38,116 nucleotides of DNA, taken from NCBI GenBank assembly GCA_002840635.1, contig PHBN01000003.1:1-38116 (forward strand), read 5' to 3'. Position 1 is the first letter of the stretch, and each line of letters starts with the position of its first letter. Below, piece after piece: positions 1-6,804 of the stretch. The translations under genes were made by a program, and so were the position numbers. The notes under the pieces were generated by a model. It was given only the letters and a program-made list of their open reading frames with translations, had not been told where the DNA came from and did no database searches. The stretch is from Deltaproteobacteria bacterium HGW-Deltaproteobacteria-1. GTDB lineage: Bacteria > Desulfobacterota > Syntrophia > Syntrophales > Smithellaceae.

Positions 1-297
1 TCGATGAATTTTGACGAGGGTTGCAAAGAATTGATTTTCTGCCGCATCAGCATTTTTCTTGCCCTTGGCGCTGAGTGCTTTGGCAAATGACATGCGGACT
101 ATCTTTTCATCCTTCTGCTTCACCCACTTGAGAATGGGAGTGACGTCCTTAGCATCCATGGCCTTTCGGGCATCTTGAATTACGGGTCCATCCAAAGTGT
201 CGCAGTGAGCGGCGGCAAAGCTGTACATTCCGAGAGTCAATGCCGCGATGATGACGGCAAACAAAAACATCTGTGTCCAAACGGATTTTTTCTTCAT
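1..297 (-). CDS. DUF6448 family exported protein (partial, runs off the left edge)
   Basis: The minus frame is open from an ATG at 297 to the first base of the window, giving 99 residues without a stop, so the gene continues outside. It starts MKKKSVW and has a hydrophobic stretch ending near SFAAA, which looks like a signal peptide, followed directly by AHCDTLDGPVI. This Cys-containing start of the mature protein followed by an alpha-helical segment (KAMDAKDVTPILKWV) is what I remember of DUF6448 proteins, which have no known function. A GAGGAGGG ribosome site precedes the ATG by a few bases. The ORF track lacks it because it is not closed. The downstream partner is unseen. Family call from memory; the exported nature is visible in the sequence. 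Confidence 0.75.
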   Translation of the reverse strand, partial: MKKKSVWTQMFLFAVIIAALTLGMYSFAAAHCDTLDGPVIQDARKAMDAKDVTPILKWVKQKDEKIVRMSFAKALSAKGKKNADAAENQFFATLVKIHR

Positions 298-307
298 GGT
301 ACCCTCC

Positions 308-696
308 TCATTTTATGGCATCGAAGGACTTCTTTAACTTTCCTCCTACTTCCTCCGAAACTTTCTTAAGTTTCGCATTATCAACCATCTGCATGGCTGC
401 AGTTGGTCGTATAACGGATAGCGCCGTCCTGCTGCCCTTTTCATAAACAATAACGTTGCAGGGGAGCAACAATCCGATGTTTTCCTCTATAAGGATCGCT
501 TGATAGGCGTTCGGAGGATTGCAGGCACCCAGAATAATGTATTTGCTCATATCAATGCCCAGCTTTTCTTTCATTTTTTCCTGGACATCGACTTGAGTCA
601 GTATTCCGAATCCTTCTTTTTTCAGCGCATCTCTACCAGCTCAATGAATATCCCATAAGGGACATTCAGCTCCTTGGTGAAACCGTAATTGATCAT
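308..696 (-). pseudogene. DUF302 family protein, single frameshift
   Basis: The two halves lie in different frames. From an ATG at 696 the frame reads MINYGFTKELNVPYG, a typical DUF302 N-terminus, and stops after EMR. The remainder (LKKEGFGILTQVDV, then KLGIDMSKYIILGACNPP and LLLPCNVIVYE) is the canonical rest of the domain in another frame, running to a stop at 308. Adding one base around 634-636 restores V-R-D-A-L-K-K and one continuous protein of about 129 residues. DUF302 proteins are small soluble proteins of unknown role, common in anaerobes and often found near redox genes. Either the gene is broken or one base was lost in sequencing; two other genes nearby are also frameshifted, which favours local decay. 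The tracked ORFs 308..574 and 622..819 are its pieces. Confidence 0.8.
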
Positions 697-813
697 GACT
701 ATTCTCCTTCTGTAAAGGCATCTCCTCTCCATCTTTGTGAAGACGTGTAACGAAGCAATTTGATCCCCTTCAGAAGTTCCGCTGGCCGATGGCAGTGATG
801 AATTCGGTACCGC

Positions 814-842
814 ACGCATACCTCAAGCTTTGGGGTATGCGT
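814..842. repeat. Inverted repeat downstream of uspA
   Basis: Nine-base perfect arms (ACGCATACC and GGTATGCGT) enclose an 11-base loop. It lies 30 bases beyond the uspA stop codon, so it may end or stabilise that transcript, but no T-run follows the stem on the minus strand, so it is not a standard intrinsic terminator. Confidence 0.5.
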
Positions 843-871
843 GTGAATACTGAATGATATTGTGCCCTAGA

Positions 872-1324
872 TTAGCTCCTGACGAGCAAGACCTGACACT
901 TGGCTCTTTTCATAACTTTATCGACAACGCCGCCCATTAAATTTTTCAAAATGCCTGTTTTTCCATGGGATGCAATGACGATCAAATCAATGCCTTTTGC
1001 TTCTTGTTTTTTGAGGATCTCTTCGGATGGGACGCCTCTTATGGTGTCATAAACAATTTCTATACCGGCGTGGTTGTCAGTGATCTTTTTGGCTTCCTGG
1101 TGCAGTTTATCTTTCGCATTTTTTATGCTGTCTTTATAAATTTTCTGCACAGCTCCTTCGTCTATGCAATAATCAACCGCACATTGTTGAAAGCCGTCAT
1201 CAATAACGTGGAAAAGAAATATTTTTGATTTGTTTTGCTTGGCAATGTCGATCGCCTGTTTTAACGCGTTATCCGCATAAACTGAAAAATCCGTCGGTAC
1301 TAAAATTTTCTTTGGTGCAAACAT
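872..1324 (-). CDS. Universal stress protein, UspA family
   Basis: The 150-residue protein begins MFAPKKILVPTDFSVYADNA, the standard first strand and helix of a Usp domain, and ends with IDLIVIASHGKTGILKNL followed by KCQVLLVRS. The HGKTG turn and following glycines form the ATP-binding loop of the ATP-binding Usp subclass, though the usual Gly-Ser after it is Gly-Gly here. Members are cytoplasmic dimers induced by stress or growth arrest. I chose the ATG at 1324 rather than the tracked start at 1369 because GGAGGA lies just upstream and the Usp fold starts there. It sits alone, with about 130 bases of non-coding DNA upstream and an inverted repeat downstream. Confidence 0.93.
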   Translation of the reverse strand: MFAPKKILVPTDFSVYADNALKQAIDIAKQNKSKIFLFHVIDDGFQQCAVDYCIDEGAVQKIYKDSIKNAKDKLHQEAKKITDNHAGIEIVYDTIRGVPSEEILKKQEAKGIDLIVIASHGKTGILKNLMGGVVDKVMKRAKCQVLLVRS

Positions 1325-1455
1325 GATGTCCTCCTTCGCTGTATTTTGATTTGACTGCTGGGTTGGCATTCTTTCTCTATCTATTTGAACCGGACATTAA
1401 CCTAATTGTCCGTAACAAATTCATGATGAATTATACACCTCTTCGAGAGTCGCAT

Positions 1456-1638
1456 TCACTCACCTGTTTCCTGGAGTTCGTTCTGATGATGCCCGGATGA
1501 CATCTCCAGAAGGGCGATGAAGCGCGGCTTGTATTCGATACTCTGCACATTGCTGGCGAGCGCCTGGCTAAAAACGCTCTCAATGTTTGTCTGGATCTGC
1601 TGCCATCCCTGATCTGAGTTCTGCTTATCCATGTTCAT
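1456..1638 (-). CDS. Small hypothetical protein (60 aa)
   Basis: The start MNMDKQNSDQGW has a clear GGGAGG ribosome site five to six bases upstream, which is why I accept this short frame. The protein is hydrophilic and probably helical, has no Cys, no membrane segment and no recognised domain. Two GGTTCAA dyads lie upstream at 1697-1767. I do not recognise a family. It could be a remnant, but the good ribosome site argues for expression. Confidence 0.5.
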   Translation of the reverse strand: MNMDKQNSDQGWQQIQTNIESVFSQALASNVQSIEYKPRFIALLEMSSGHHQNELQETGE

Positions 1639-1696
1639 TGCCTCCCTTTCTTAAATATAGATTCTGGCTATACCCGGTATACTTGGAACTCTTGTC

Positions 1697-1719
1697 GGTT
1701 CAAGTTTTCGACTTGAACC
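1697..1719. promoter_or_regulatory. GGTTCAA dyad 1 (operator-like)
   Basis: Perfect nine-base arms (GGTTCAAGT / ACTTGAACC) flank a five-base loop. It lies 59 bases upstream of the 60-residue ORF. A second dyad of the same design is centred 47 bases away. Paired dyads of one design suggest a repressor or activator site, but no regulator of this kind is seen nearby. Confidence 0.45.
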
Positions 1720-1742
1720 TCTCGGATTGACACGGAGCATTA

Positions 1743-1767
1743 TGGTTCAAATCATATATTTGAACCA
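1743..1767. promoter_or_regulatory. GGTTCAA dyad 2 (operator-like)
   Basis: Perfect ten-base arms (TGGTTCAAAT / ATTTGAACCA) flank a five-base loop. The site overlaps the last codons of the decayed wrbA frame (WFKYMI-stop), so it may instead act as a 3' hairpin of that transcript. Confidence 0.4.
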
Positions 1768-2334
1768 ACCTATGAGCGCTGCGTCGAGTTCATTTTTGCT
1801 CGGCATCCGCTTACCGTCGCCCCCTGCGATGGTAGAAGCCCCGTAAGGTGAACTTCCCGTCATTTCGTCAATTCGCATCTGCCCTGCAAAGGTATAGGGG
1901 TAGGCCGACGATGATCATCCCATGGTGCAAAAGTGTGAAGTGAAAAGAAAGAATCGTCGATTCCTGCCCGCCATGCTGCGTTGCACTGGAGGTGAAAACA
2001 CTTCCCACTTTGCCAACAAGAGCGTTTTTGGACCAGAGTCCGCCGGTTGAATCGAGAAACTGCCGCATCTGACCACACATGTTGCCGAAGCGGGTTGGGG
2101 TGCCGAAGATAATTGCATCCGCTGAGGTCAGATCCTCTAATTTACAAACAGGCACATTGGCTTGCGCTTTTTGTGAGTCCAGTGCACCCATCTTTTGCAG
2201 AACTTCTTCCGGGAGCGTTTCCGGAACACGAAAAACGCTGACAACAGCACCGCTCACGCCGTCCCTTTCTTGACAGACTCCGCCATACGGTAGATATGGC
2301 CGTACATTGAGTATTAGACTATTGACACATTCAT
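1747..2334 (-). pseudogene. wrbA: WrbA-type NAD(P)H:quinone oxidoreductase, decayed
   Basis: WrbA is an FMN-binding flavodoxin-fold enzyme that reduces quinones by two electrons. The tracked ORF (1868..2341) holds only the centre ([50 protein letters not shown]) behind a false N-terminus. Reading other frames recovers the rest. From an ATG at 2334 the frame reads MNVSIV[21 protein letters not shown], the true phosphate-binding loop, and after LP the sequence continues [12 protein letters not shown] and [13 protein letters not shown] to a stop at 1747. Three lesions explain this: TAT to TAA at Tyr7, loss of one G in a G-run after KKG, and gain of one C in the C-run at GLP. The total of 588 bases equals 196 codons, normal for the family. 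A ribosome site (AAGGAA) is still present. Confidence 0.88.
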
Positions 2335-2347
2335 AAGACATTTCCTT
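2305..2347 (-). repeat. 43-bp direct repeat, copy A (wrbA start region)
   Basis: This segment holds the ribosome site and first codons of wrbA. It is repeated at 3797..3839 with a single mismatch; identity stops sharply on both sides. The mismatch is exactly the base that makes wrbA codon 7 a stop here (TAA) and Tyr there (TAT). Confidence 0.9.
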
Positions 2348-2418
2348 CTATCAAAACAGAAAAATCCTTCATCTCTTGCCTTCTGTTCCGGCGAATCGTG
2401 CCTTTTCCCCGCCCGACC

Positions 2419-2580
2419 CTACCCTTCCTTCACGAACTCGCTTTTCTGGGCGCCGCAAACGGGGCAAGTCCAGGAATCAGGCAGATTTTCAAAAGCCGTG
2501 TCTGGATTGATTTCCTGGGTTGAGTCGCCCAGGGCGGGATCATAGATATAGCCGCAAATCGTGCATCTGTACTTTGCCAT
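2419..2580 (-). CDS. Rubredoxin
   Basis: This 53-residue frame is too short for the ORF track. It reads [19 protein letters not shown] and ends with [20 protein letters not shown]. Both CxxCG knuckles (CTICG and CPVCG), which hold the single iron of rubredoxin, are present, along with the conserved Y-D-P and the acidic [11 protein letters not shown] segment. Rubredoxin is a small cytoplasmic one-electron carrier used by anaerobes, often with oxidoreductases that detoxify oxygen species. A GGAGAGA ribosome site precedes the ATG. It sits between the decayed wrbA and the DUF2769 gene in a group with a redox flavour. Confidence 0.96.
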   Translation of the reverse strand: MAKYRCTICGYIYDPALGDSTQEINPDTAFENLPDSWTCPVCGAQKSEFVKEG

Positions 2581-2659
2581 TGTCTCTCCTTTCTATCTTT
2601 CCGGGTAAGCAGTTATTATCCAATAATGCTTTTTTTATAACGCATTGAAGTTGGTCTGC

Positions 2660-2974
2660 TTACTTTGCAAAGCCGTCACGACAGAAATAGCCGGCAGGTA
2701 ATCCCGCAGCCAGGTTGAATTGGCTAAAAATAGCGCAGCCACCACAGATGCAGGATTGTTTGGGATCGAGGTCTTTGCATGTTGCAGTACCCGTTGAACA
2801 ATATACTCCTGGAATATCCTCGCGAATCAGAGATGTCTTGGCCAGGGCATCCTTTATGGATGTGAGCTTGCCGCTTACGCACTGGCTCTTTGCCTGTACA
2901 GGACACTTGGGACACATGCACTTGCCGACATTCGTCGAATTAAACGGGATCTTGGTACCAACAGTCTCGTTCAT
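2660..2974 (-). CDS. DUF2769 cysteine-rich protein
   Basis: The 104-residue protein has a CMCPKCPVQ motif near residue 19 and a second cluster, CICGGCAIF, near residue 75, with further Cys at YCSTGTATC and YFCRDG. This spacing fits DUF2769, a cysteine-rich family of archaea and anaerobic bacteria that probably binds a metal or Fe-S centre; its function is unknown. A TGGAGGT ribosome site stands before the ATG. It follows the same direction as rubredoxin, separated by about 80 bases. No signal peptide or membrane segment is seen. Confidence 0.8.
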   Translation of the reverse strand: MNETVGTKIPFNSTNVGKCMCPKCPVQAKSQCVSGKLTSIKDALAKTSLIREDIPGVYCSTGTATCKDLDPKQSCICGGCAIFSQFNLAAGLPAGYFCRDGFAK

Positions 2975-3101
2975 CTTGTGTTACCTCCATCAATTTTATT
3001 TTACCACCAAAAACCTGATCTGTTTTTGAACACTCATTCCTGTTGTCACATAACTTCATATTCACAATAAGCTGACACACTGCCTTTTCAGTCACGCCCT
3101 G

Positions 3102-3332
3102 TCAGTGCCAATAGTTGTTGGCAGCGGCAATCGTTGCAAACTCGAGCGCGACGACTTGGGCGGCCGCGATTAGTGAGTCCGGTTCTTTGCTGTACTTCAA
3201 CCGCCCGGCTTTGAGTACCTCCACGTCCGGCTGAATCGCGTGGATCGAATGCCGTGCGAGCAGCACCGCGAGGGCTCGGCCTTCCTCCGGTGTTTTTGTG
3301 ATCAACGAATTTCCGGGCACCAGTTCCATCAT
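3102..3332 (-). CDS. Hypothetical protein (76 aa)
   Basis: MMELVPGNSLITKTPEEGRA has a good AAAGGAGAG ribosome site. The protein is predicted to be alpha-helical (ALAVLLARHSIHAI, then SLIAAAQVVALEFATIAAANNYWH) with no Cys or membrane helix. I prefer this frame over the overlapping 3088..3345 frame, which is rich in Arg, Gly and Pro as expected of a shadow. I recall similar short proteins in Desulfobacterota but cannot name a family. Confidence 0.6.
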   Translation of the reverse strand: MMELVPGNSLITKTPEEGRALAVLLARHSIHAIQPDVEVLKAGRLKYSKEPDSLIAAAQVVALEFATIAAANNYWH

Positions 3333-3488
3333 ACTCTCCTTTCAATCGAATTGATAAGAACTTCCTTTTTACTGGCGGCAGTGTAAGAAATGTTCTCTCT
3401 TAATGATAACCATTTGTAATGTGCAAAAAAGCATGGTCAATTGGCCCTGCCTTTTTCATTCCATGGTAAGAACCATGGTTTTAAAATC

Positions 3489-3833
3489 CTATGAAAACGG
3501 ATTTATTTCTGAATCTTTCTTCTGACACCTGCCAATCCAAGTAATCCAAGACCGAAACAGCATGGTGGCGGGTTCCGGAACGGCATTGTTAGAAGCGGGG
3601 GTGTAGTTGATAGCCAACACTGATTGATCGATATAAAAATCCCCAAACAATGACGCTGATCCGAGTTTCACCTGGAATATGCCGTAGTACAAGTAATCAA
3701 CGTTGACACCGTAGGCGTAGTCTTCGGTATCAACTTCGCCAAAATCCCATGTGCCGCTTTCCGTCCATCCAAAACCTAACTCGCCAATGAACCTATCATT
3801 GAGTAATAGACTATTGACACATTCATAAGACAT
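3489..3833 (-). pseudogene. PEP-CTERM protein remnant fused to a wrbA start
   Basis: The frame contains Asp/Tyr/Gly-rich beta sequence (DYAYGVNVDYLYYGIFQVKLG) and the sorting motif VPEPATML. PEP-CTERM proteins are exported and cut by an exosortase, and need a hydrophobic tail after the motif. Here the tracked frame leaves the tail, but another frame reads GLGLLGLAGVRRKIQK-stop (stop at 3503), the expected transmembrane and basic end. An indel just after PATML therefore breaks the gene. The N-terminus is also false: the first residues ([12 protein letters not shown]) come from the 43-bp wrbA repeat, out of frame with wrbA, and no signal peptide remains. Probably not functional. Confidence 0.8.
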
Positions 3834-3839
3834 TTCCTT
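3797..3839 (-). repeat. 43-bp direct repeat, copy B (fused to PEP-CTERM remnant)
   Basis: Identical to 2305..2347 except for one base. This copy keeps the intact wrbA codons (MNVSIVYYSM) but then runs into unrelated PEP-CTERM sequence, so it is a displaced wrbA fragment. Confidence 0.9.
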
Positions 3840-4033
3840 TCCTGTTGAAAAATTCTATCTTTATTTGGATGATTACAAAATCCTAACAATAGAATTGTAC
3901 TAGCAATTAGCCTGCCAATAGCCGAAGGTAAAGCAGAAGGTTGGATTCATTCTTTAATAACGGGTGATTGCGTGAATAGGAGAGCCCCGTCTCCCCAAAT
4001 ATAAACATTTATTACGCCTCAACATTTGGCGGG

Positions 4034-4051
4034 CCCTCAATATATTGAGGG
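4034..4051. repeat. 18-bp perfect palindrome
   Basis: CCCTCAATATATTGAGGG is self-complementary over all 18 bases. It lies in gene-free DNA and could be an operator or the core of a cruciform. No other copy is seen in the window. Confidence 0.6.
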
Positions 4052-4383
4052 ATACTTTGGACGAGGGGTGCACAGTCTAATCTGGTCCTTTTGTCTCAGG
4101 CCGAGCTATCCCGAGTTTATTGAACATTGTTTGAAACAAAGTTGTCGGTGAAAAATGCCAGATGCTTTGTTACAGGAAGGCAGCCGCCGCCAGTAGAAGC
4201 GGAAAATCAGTTATCACCCGTTCGCATCTTTCATCCCAAATTTGTGGATGATTCTGAAGAAAAAATAGAGCCACCTATTGCTGGGGATGCGGGTGGGCGT
4301 GGAGTGAGAAAAATTTGATTTACGCCGCAGAATTCTTTTCAGGCAATTTGTTTTTTTATTTTGGTAATCCCACGGGGGCTTGA

Positions 4384-4400
4384 ACGCCGGTATCCGGCGT
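4384..4400. repeat. Short G+C-rich inverted repeat
   Basis: Seven-base arms (ACGCCGG / CCGGCGT) enclose TAT. On the minus strand it is followed by a T-loop-like GTTCAAGC stretch, but no complete tRNA can be folded (see rejected items). It lies about 90 bases past the yheU-like stop and could be a weak transcript end, although no T-run follows. Confidence 0.35.
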
Positions 4401-4491
4401 GAGAGTTGATATAAATAAATAATTTTATTTACATAATATGTTTTCCCGAGAAGCACAAACCTTTTGATTTAGACTATCACTTACTGCATGA

Positions 4492-4743
4492 TCACCCGTG
4501 CACTGCATCAATCTTTTTCAAAACAGGATCATCAGCCAGAAATATATTGGTGGTTTCCGTTTCATCATCATAAACTAGAACCGCCGATCCACTTTCAAGT
4601 TTGGATTTTACCTGCCTGATGCTTGTTTCCAGGGAAGCCTCAATTCCGCCGTAATCAGTTCCGCTCCTGGAAATGAATTCCTCCATGACTCCCTGCAGGG
4701 CCTTCGCGCTGAGTTTATTTACGGGAATTATATGGATTGACAT
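4492..4743 (-). CDS. YheU family protein (UPF0270)
   Basis: The 83-residue protein matches the small YheU/UPF0270 family along its length: an N-terminal IIPVNKLSAKALQGVMEEFI, the hallmark GTDYGG followed by EASLETSIRQVKSKLESGSAVLVYDDETETTNIF. The family is cytoplasmic and its function is unknown. GGAGCAGG serves as ribosome site. It appears to be the last gene of a minus-strand group with the 80- and 58-residue proteins upstream, with a 50-base gap to the first of them. It is about ten residues longer at the C-terminus than the E. coli protein as I remember it. Confidence 0.85.
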   Translation of the reverse strand: MSIHIIPVNKLSAKALQGVMEEFISRSGTDYGGIEASLETSIRQVKSKLESGSAVLVYDDETETTNIFLADDPVLKKIDAVHG

Positions 4744-4793
4744 TTGAACCTGCTCCGTAAATAAAGACGTGATGTAATCACCATATCATTTCT

Positions 4794-5036
4794 TTAATTC
4801 CCATCATAATACTCGATTGCTGAGTCCATAAGCTTCAGAAAACAAGCCGGATCATCCAAACAGGAAATCCGTTGTTCTAGTTTGACAAAATGTTTATTCT
4901 CCCTGAAAAATCGGTCAACCCATTGTTCATATCGCATTTTCGCACGTTTTGAAACGATCCTGTCCTTGGAGTTCAGGTATTTCTGGAGATCAATAACCGC
5001 TTCCTTAATTTCGTAAATTGATTCTATGGGCGTCAT
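4794..5036 (-). CDS. Hypothetical protein (80 aa)
   Basis: MTPIESIYEIKEAVIDLQKY starts a helical, charged protein (KDRIVSKRAKMRYEQWVDRFF; ISCLDDPACFLKLMDSAIEYY). No domain is recognised. There is no clear ribosome site, but the start is only 12 bases from the stop of the 58-residue gene, so the two are probably translationally coupled. Its two closely spaced Cys residues may be structural. Confidence 0.55.
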   Translation of the reverse strand: MTPIESIYEIKEAVIDLQKYLNSKDRIVSKRAKMRYEQWVDRFFRENKHFVKLEQRISCLDDPACFLKLMDSAIEYYDGN

Positions 5037-5048
5037 GATGGAGAACTC

Positions 5049-5225
5049 TTATGTTGATCGCTTCTGCATAGACAATTGAACCTGTTTCATTTCTTCTAAT
5101 AACTCTTGCTTGGATATTAATCCCTTTCTATCAAGAAGATTGATCAGCGCCTCCGATTGAATTACTTCCGACATGAGCAATTCTTTGAAATCGACGGTCT
5201 GTTTCTGGTCTAGTTTCTCGGCCAT
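5049..5225 (-). CDS. Small protein (58 aa) carrying an iteron copy in its coding sequence
   Basis: The frame is too short for the ORF track. It reads MAEKLDQKQTVDFKELLMSE and then LINLLDRKGLISKQELLEEMK, which resembles a short conserved helical family found in Desulfobacterota; function unknown. An AAGGA ribosome site lies upstream. Near the C-terminus, the codons for K-Q-V-Q-L-S are formed by a perfect copy of the plasmid iteron, so the iteron is both binding-site-like and coding. It heads the group with the 80-residue and YheU genes. Confidence 0.7.
   Translation of the reverse strand: MAEKLDQKQTVDFKELLMSEVIQSEALINLLDRKGLISKQELLEEMKQVQLSMQKRST
5069..5088 (-). repeat. Isolated iteron copy inside a coding gene
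   Basis: The minus strand carries GAAACAGGTTCAATTGTCTA, identical over 20 bases to the origin iteron at 25960-25979, but about 20 kb away and in the opposite orientation. A chance match of this length in the window is very improbable. Confidence 0.9.
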
Positions 5226-5266
5226 AGCTCTTAATTCCTTCTATAATGTATCTGATATGTATTAAG

Positions 5267-5821
5267 TTAATCCCCACCACTCACTTTAAGTCTTTTACGG
5301 AAATTCCTCGGCCGCTCATAGTCCGGGATTAACCATATACCTTGATTGGCTTTTCTTGCTTCCTGCTCTGATTCAAGGAACTGTGTCCGGTATGGCGGTT
5401 TTAAATATTCAATGAATGCTTCCGCATACCCTTCCCTCACCATTTCAATGTTAATATTGCGGTCATCCAGCCAGACCATGCACACCGCACGTCGATACTT
5501 ATCAAATTCGATAATATCCACTTTCACTTGTTTGCCCATGATTTTATCTTGAAGTGCCTTCCAGGATTCATCTCCATGTGGCTGACCGGGTTTGTTGACC
5601 CGTCCCGTGCGGTTGCTGATCTTAGGCGTTTCTGGTGCGTCGATGCCATACAGCCTGACTTTTAACTTGGTCTGTTCCTGTGTGCTTATGTGAATCGAAT
5701 CGCCGTCTGAGACCTTAATTACTGTACCGGTAACTGTCCGGATGGCGCTGTGGCCGACCGGAATAGTTATCAAATGCAGAAGTATCAATATTGCAGCAGC
5801 GGCCAAATATATTCTTTTCAT
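5267..5821 (-). CDS. Secreted thermonuclease-like protein (SNase domain)
   Basis: After an N-terminal hydrophobic segment (RIYLAAAAILILLHLITI, a signal peptide or anchor) comes a staphylococcal-nuclease fold: VTGTVIKVSDGDSIHI, VRLYGIDAPE, and DKYRRAVCMVWLDDRNINIEMVREGYAEAF. The Asp of DGD, the Arg of RLYGIDAPE and the Arg in DKYRRA match the Ca-binding and catalytic positions, so it may cut DNA or RNA in the periplasm or outside. SNase genes are frequent on conjugative plasmids. I chose the ATG at 5821, preceded by AAAGGATG, over the tracked 5848. It stands alone, about 220 bases from the traX end. Confidence 0.9.
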   Translation of the reverse strand: MKRIYLAAAAILILLHLITIPVGHSAIRTVTGTVIKVSDGDSIHISTQEQTKLKVRLYGIDAPETPKISNRTGRVNKPGQPHGDESWKALQDKIMGKQVKVDIIEFDKYRRAVCMVWLDDRNINIEMVREGYAEAFIEYLKPPYRTQFLESEQEARKANQGIWLIPDYERPRNFRKRLKVSGGD

Positions 5822-6068
5822 AAAATGGAGCATCCTTTTAAAATACAAGCAAATTTAGTTAGCTTATATTTGCCCACTTATCAGGCAATCTGCTATTTAT
5901 TGATTGATGTGAAGCTATTGCGTCATCAAATAAACACAATGCGTGCGGGTTGTAAACATTATCTGTTGATAATTGAACTCTATTCAAATCTCCTTCAAAA
6001 AGTGACCTCTTAAAATCGTTTATAATGAGACTTTTTTAAAGACATATCAATTGTCGGGCCAAAAACCA

Positions 6069-6770
6069 TTATTTTACAAAAAAGACAGACAACGCCCACA
6101 ACACTGCCAAATGTGCCGGATAGAAATAATAAAACACGTGCCTAAAACGTGGAATTTTGAAATCAATATATTGTGAGGCAAAAACTATTGGTAAAACAGC
6201 CATAGCCCAAAAATTGCCGTTGATGATGTATAGTAAGGCGGTCGAAACAATCAAAAAGGCAAAAGGCAGCAGCCCCGGAGATTTGCAATACCACCAGGCA
6301 GCCAGACAGAAAGCCAACGCAAACCACCAATACTCGACAAAAGCTCCGCCAACTAAAAATAGTAAGCCAGCCAGGAATATAGATAATATGCCGCCCTTTT
6401 CTATAAAGGATATTATTGCTGCGGCCAGTAAAAGCATAAACATAATATTGAGAGGCCAGAAGCCAAAGGCAATATTTCGGCCACCTAATATTATATAGAA
6501 GGGTGAAGCAATAAGCCCGAAAACAGCCAAACGTCTAATGATGCGCATATAGCCGCCGCTTTGTATGATTCCCGGTCGGGCAAGATTGTAAGCAAGAATA
6601 AAACCGAAAAGTGGCATGGACAGCCGCCCAAGTTCATAAAGGACGGACAAACGATCAAGAAAATAATATTTATTGATATGTGCCAGCACCATTAAAATCA
6701 TCGCCGTCCACTTCAACGCCTCTATGGTTCCGTCAGATACGTCTATACGAGGGAATTTTATGTTTTTCAT
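6069..6770 (-). CDS. traX: TraX-family membrane protein (pilin acetylation type)
   Basis: The protein is almost entirely membrane helices. The start, DVSDGTIEALKWTAMILMVLAHINKYYF, fits the TraX motif with its conserved His and Asn, and ELGRLSMPLFGFILAYNLAR follows. TraX of F acetylates pilin at the N-terminus; on trb-type plasmids its substrate is unproven. The tracked start at 6818 lies inside a long inverted repeat, and its first 16 residues are not family-like, so I prefer MKNIKFPRID at 6770, although neither start has a good ribosome site. It follows the DUF2274 gene and is the last gene of the transfer region. Confidence 0.85.
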   Translation of the reverse strand: MKNIKFPRIDVSDGTIEALKWTAMILMVLAHINKYYFLDRLSVLYELGRLSMPLFGFILAYNLARPGIIQSGGYMRIIRRLAVFGLIASPFYIILGGRNIAFGFWPLNIMFMLLLAAAIISFIEKGGILSIFLAGLLFLVGGAFVEYWWFALAFCLAAWWYCKSPGLLPFAFLIVSTALLYIINGNFWAMAVLPIVFASQYIDFKIPRFRHVFYYFYPAHLAVLWALSVFFVK

Positions 6771-6804
6771 AAGCGATAAACCATAATTGGTAAAAAGTTG
6801 AAGC

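Larger units (their letters stand above)
3840..4491. other. 652-bp stretch without a convincing gene
   Basis: The tracked ORFs here (4127..4318 plus, 4214..4456 minus) have no ribosome site, no domain and a composition typical of chance frames. The stretch holds an 18-bp perfect palindrome (4034..4051) and a short G+C-rich hairpin (4384..4400). It may be the scar of lost cargo. Confidence 0.6.

Noticed and set aside
622-819. Tracked 65-residue ORF
   Set aside because: Only its last 24 residues are meaningful and they are the N-terminus of the frameshifted DUF302 gene; the upstream part is non-coding.
1868-2341. Flavodoxin-like protein with a novel N-terminus [12 protein letters not shown]
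   Set aside because: The N-terminus is wrbA DNA read in the wrong frame; the true start and C-terminus lie in other frames.
3461-3478. Short inverted repeat CCATGGT / ACCATGG downstream of the 76-residue gene
   Set aside because: A seven-base stem with a four-base loop and no T-run is weak; it is mostly the palindromic CCATGG itself.
4340-4400. tRNA 3' end as an attachment site (minus strand GTTCAAGCC, then TGGGATTACCA)
   Set aside because: The T-stem has a mismatch, no 5' acceptor partner (AATCCCA) or anticodon arm can be found upstream, and no integrase is present.
4127-4456. Two overlapping ORFs in the 3.8-4.5 kb gap
   Set aside because: They overlap on opposite strands, have no ribosome sites and no domain features.
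5849-6068. A TTG-started frame of about 42 codons on the minus strand upstream of the thermonuclease
   Set aside because: The AAGGAG is too close to the TTG and nothing in the protein is recognisable.
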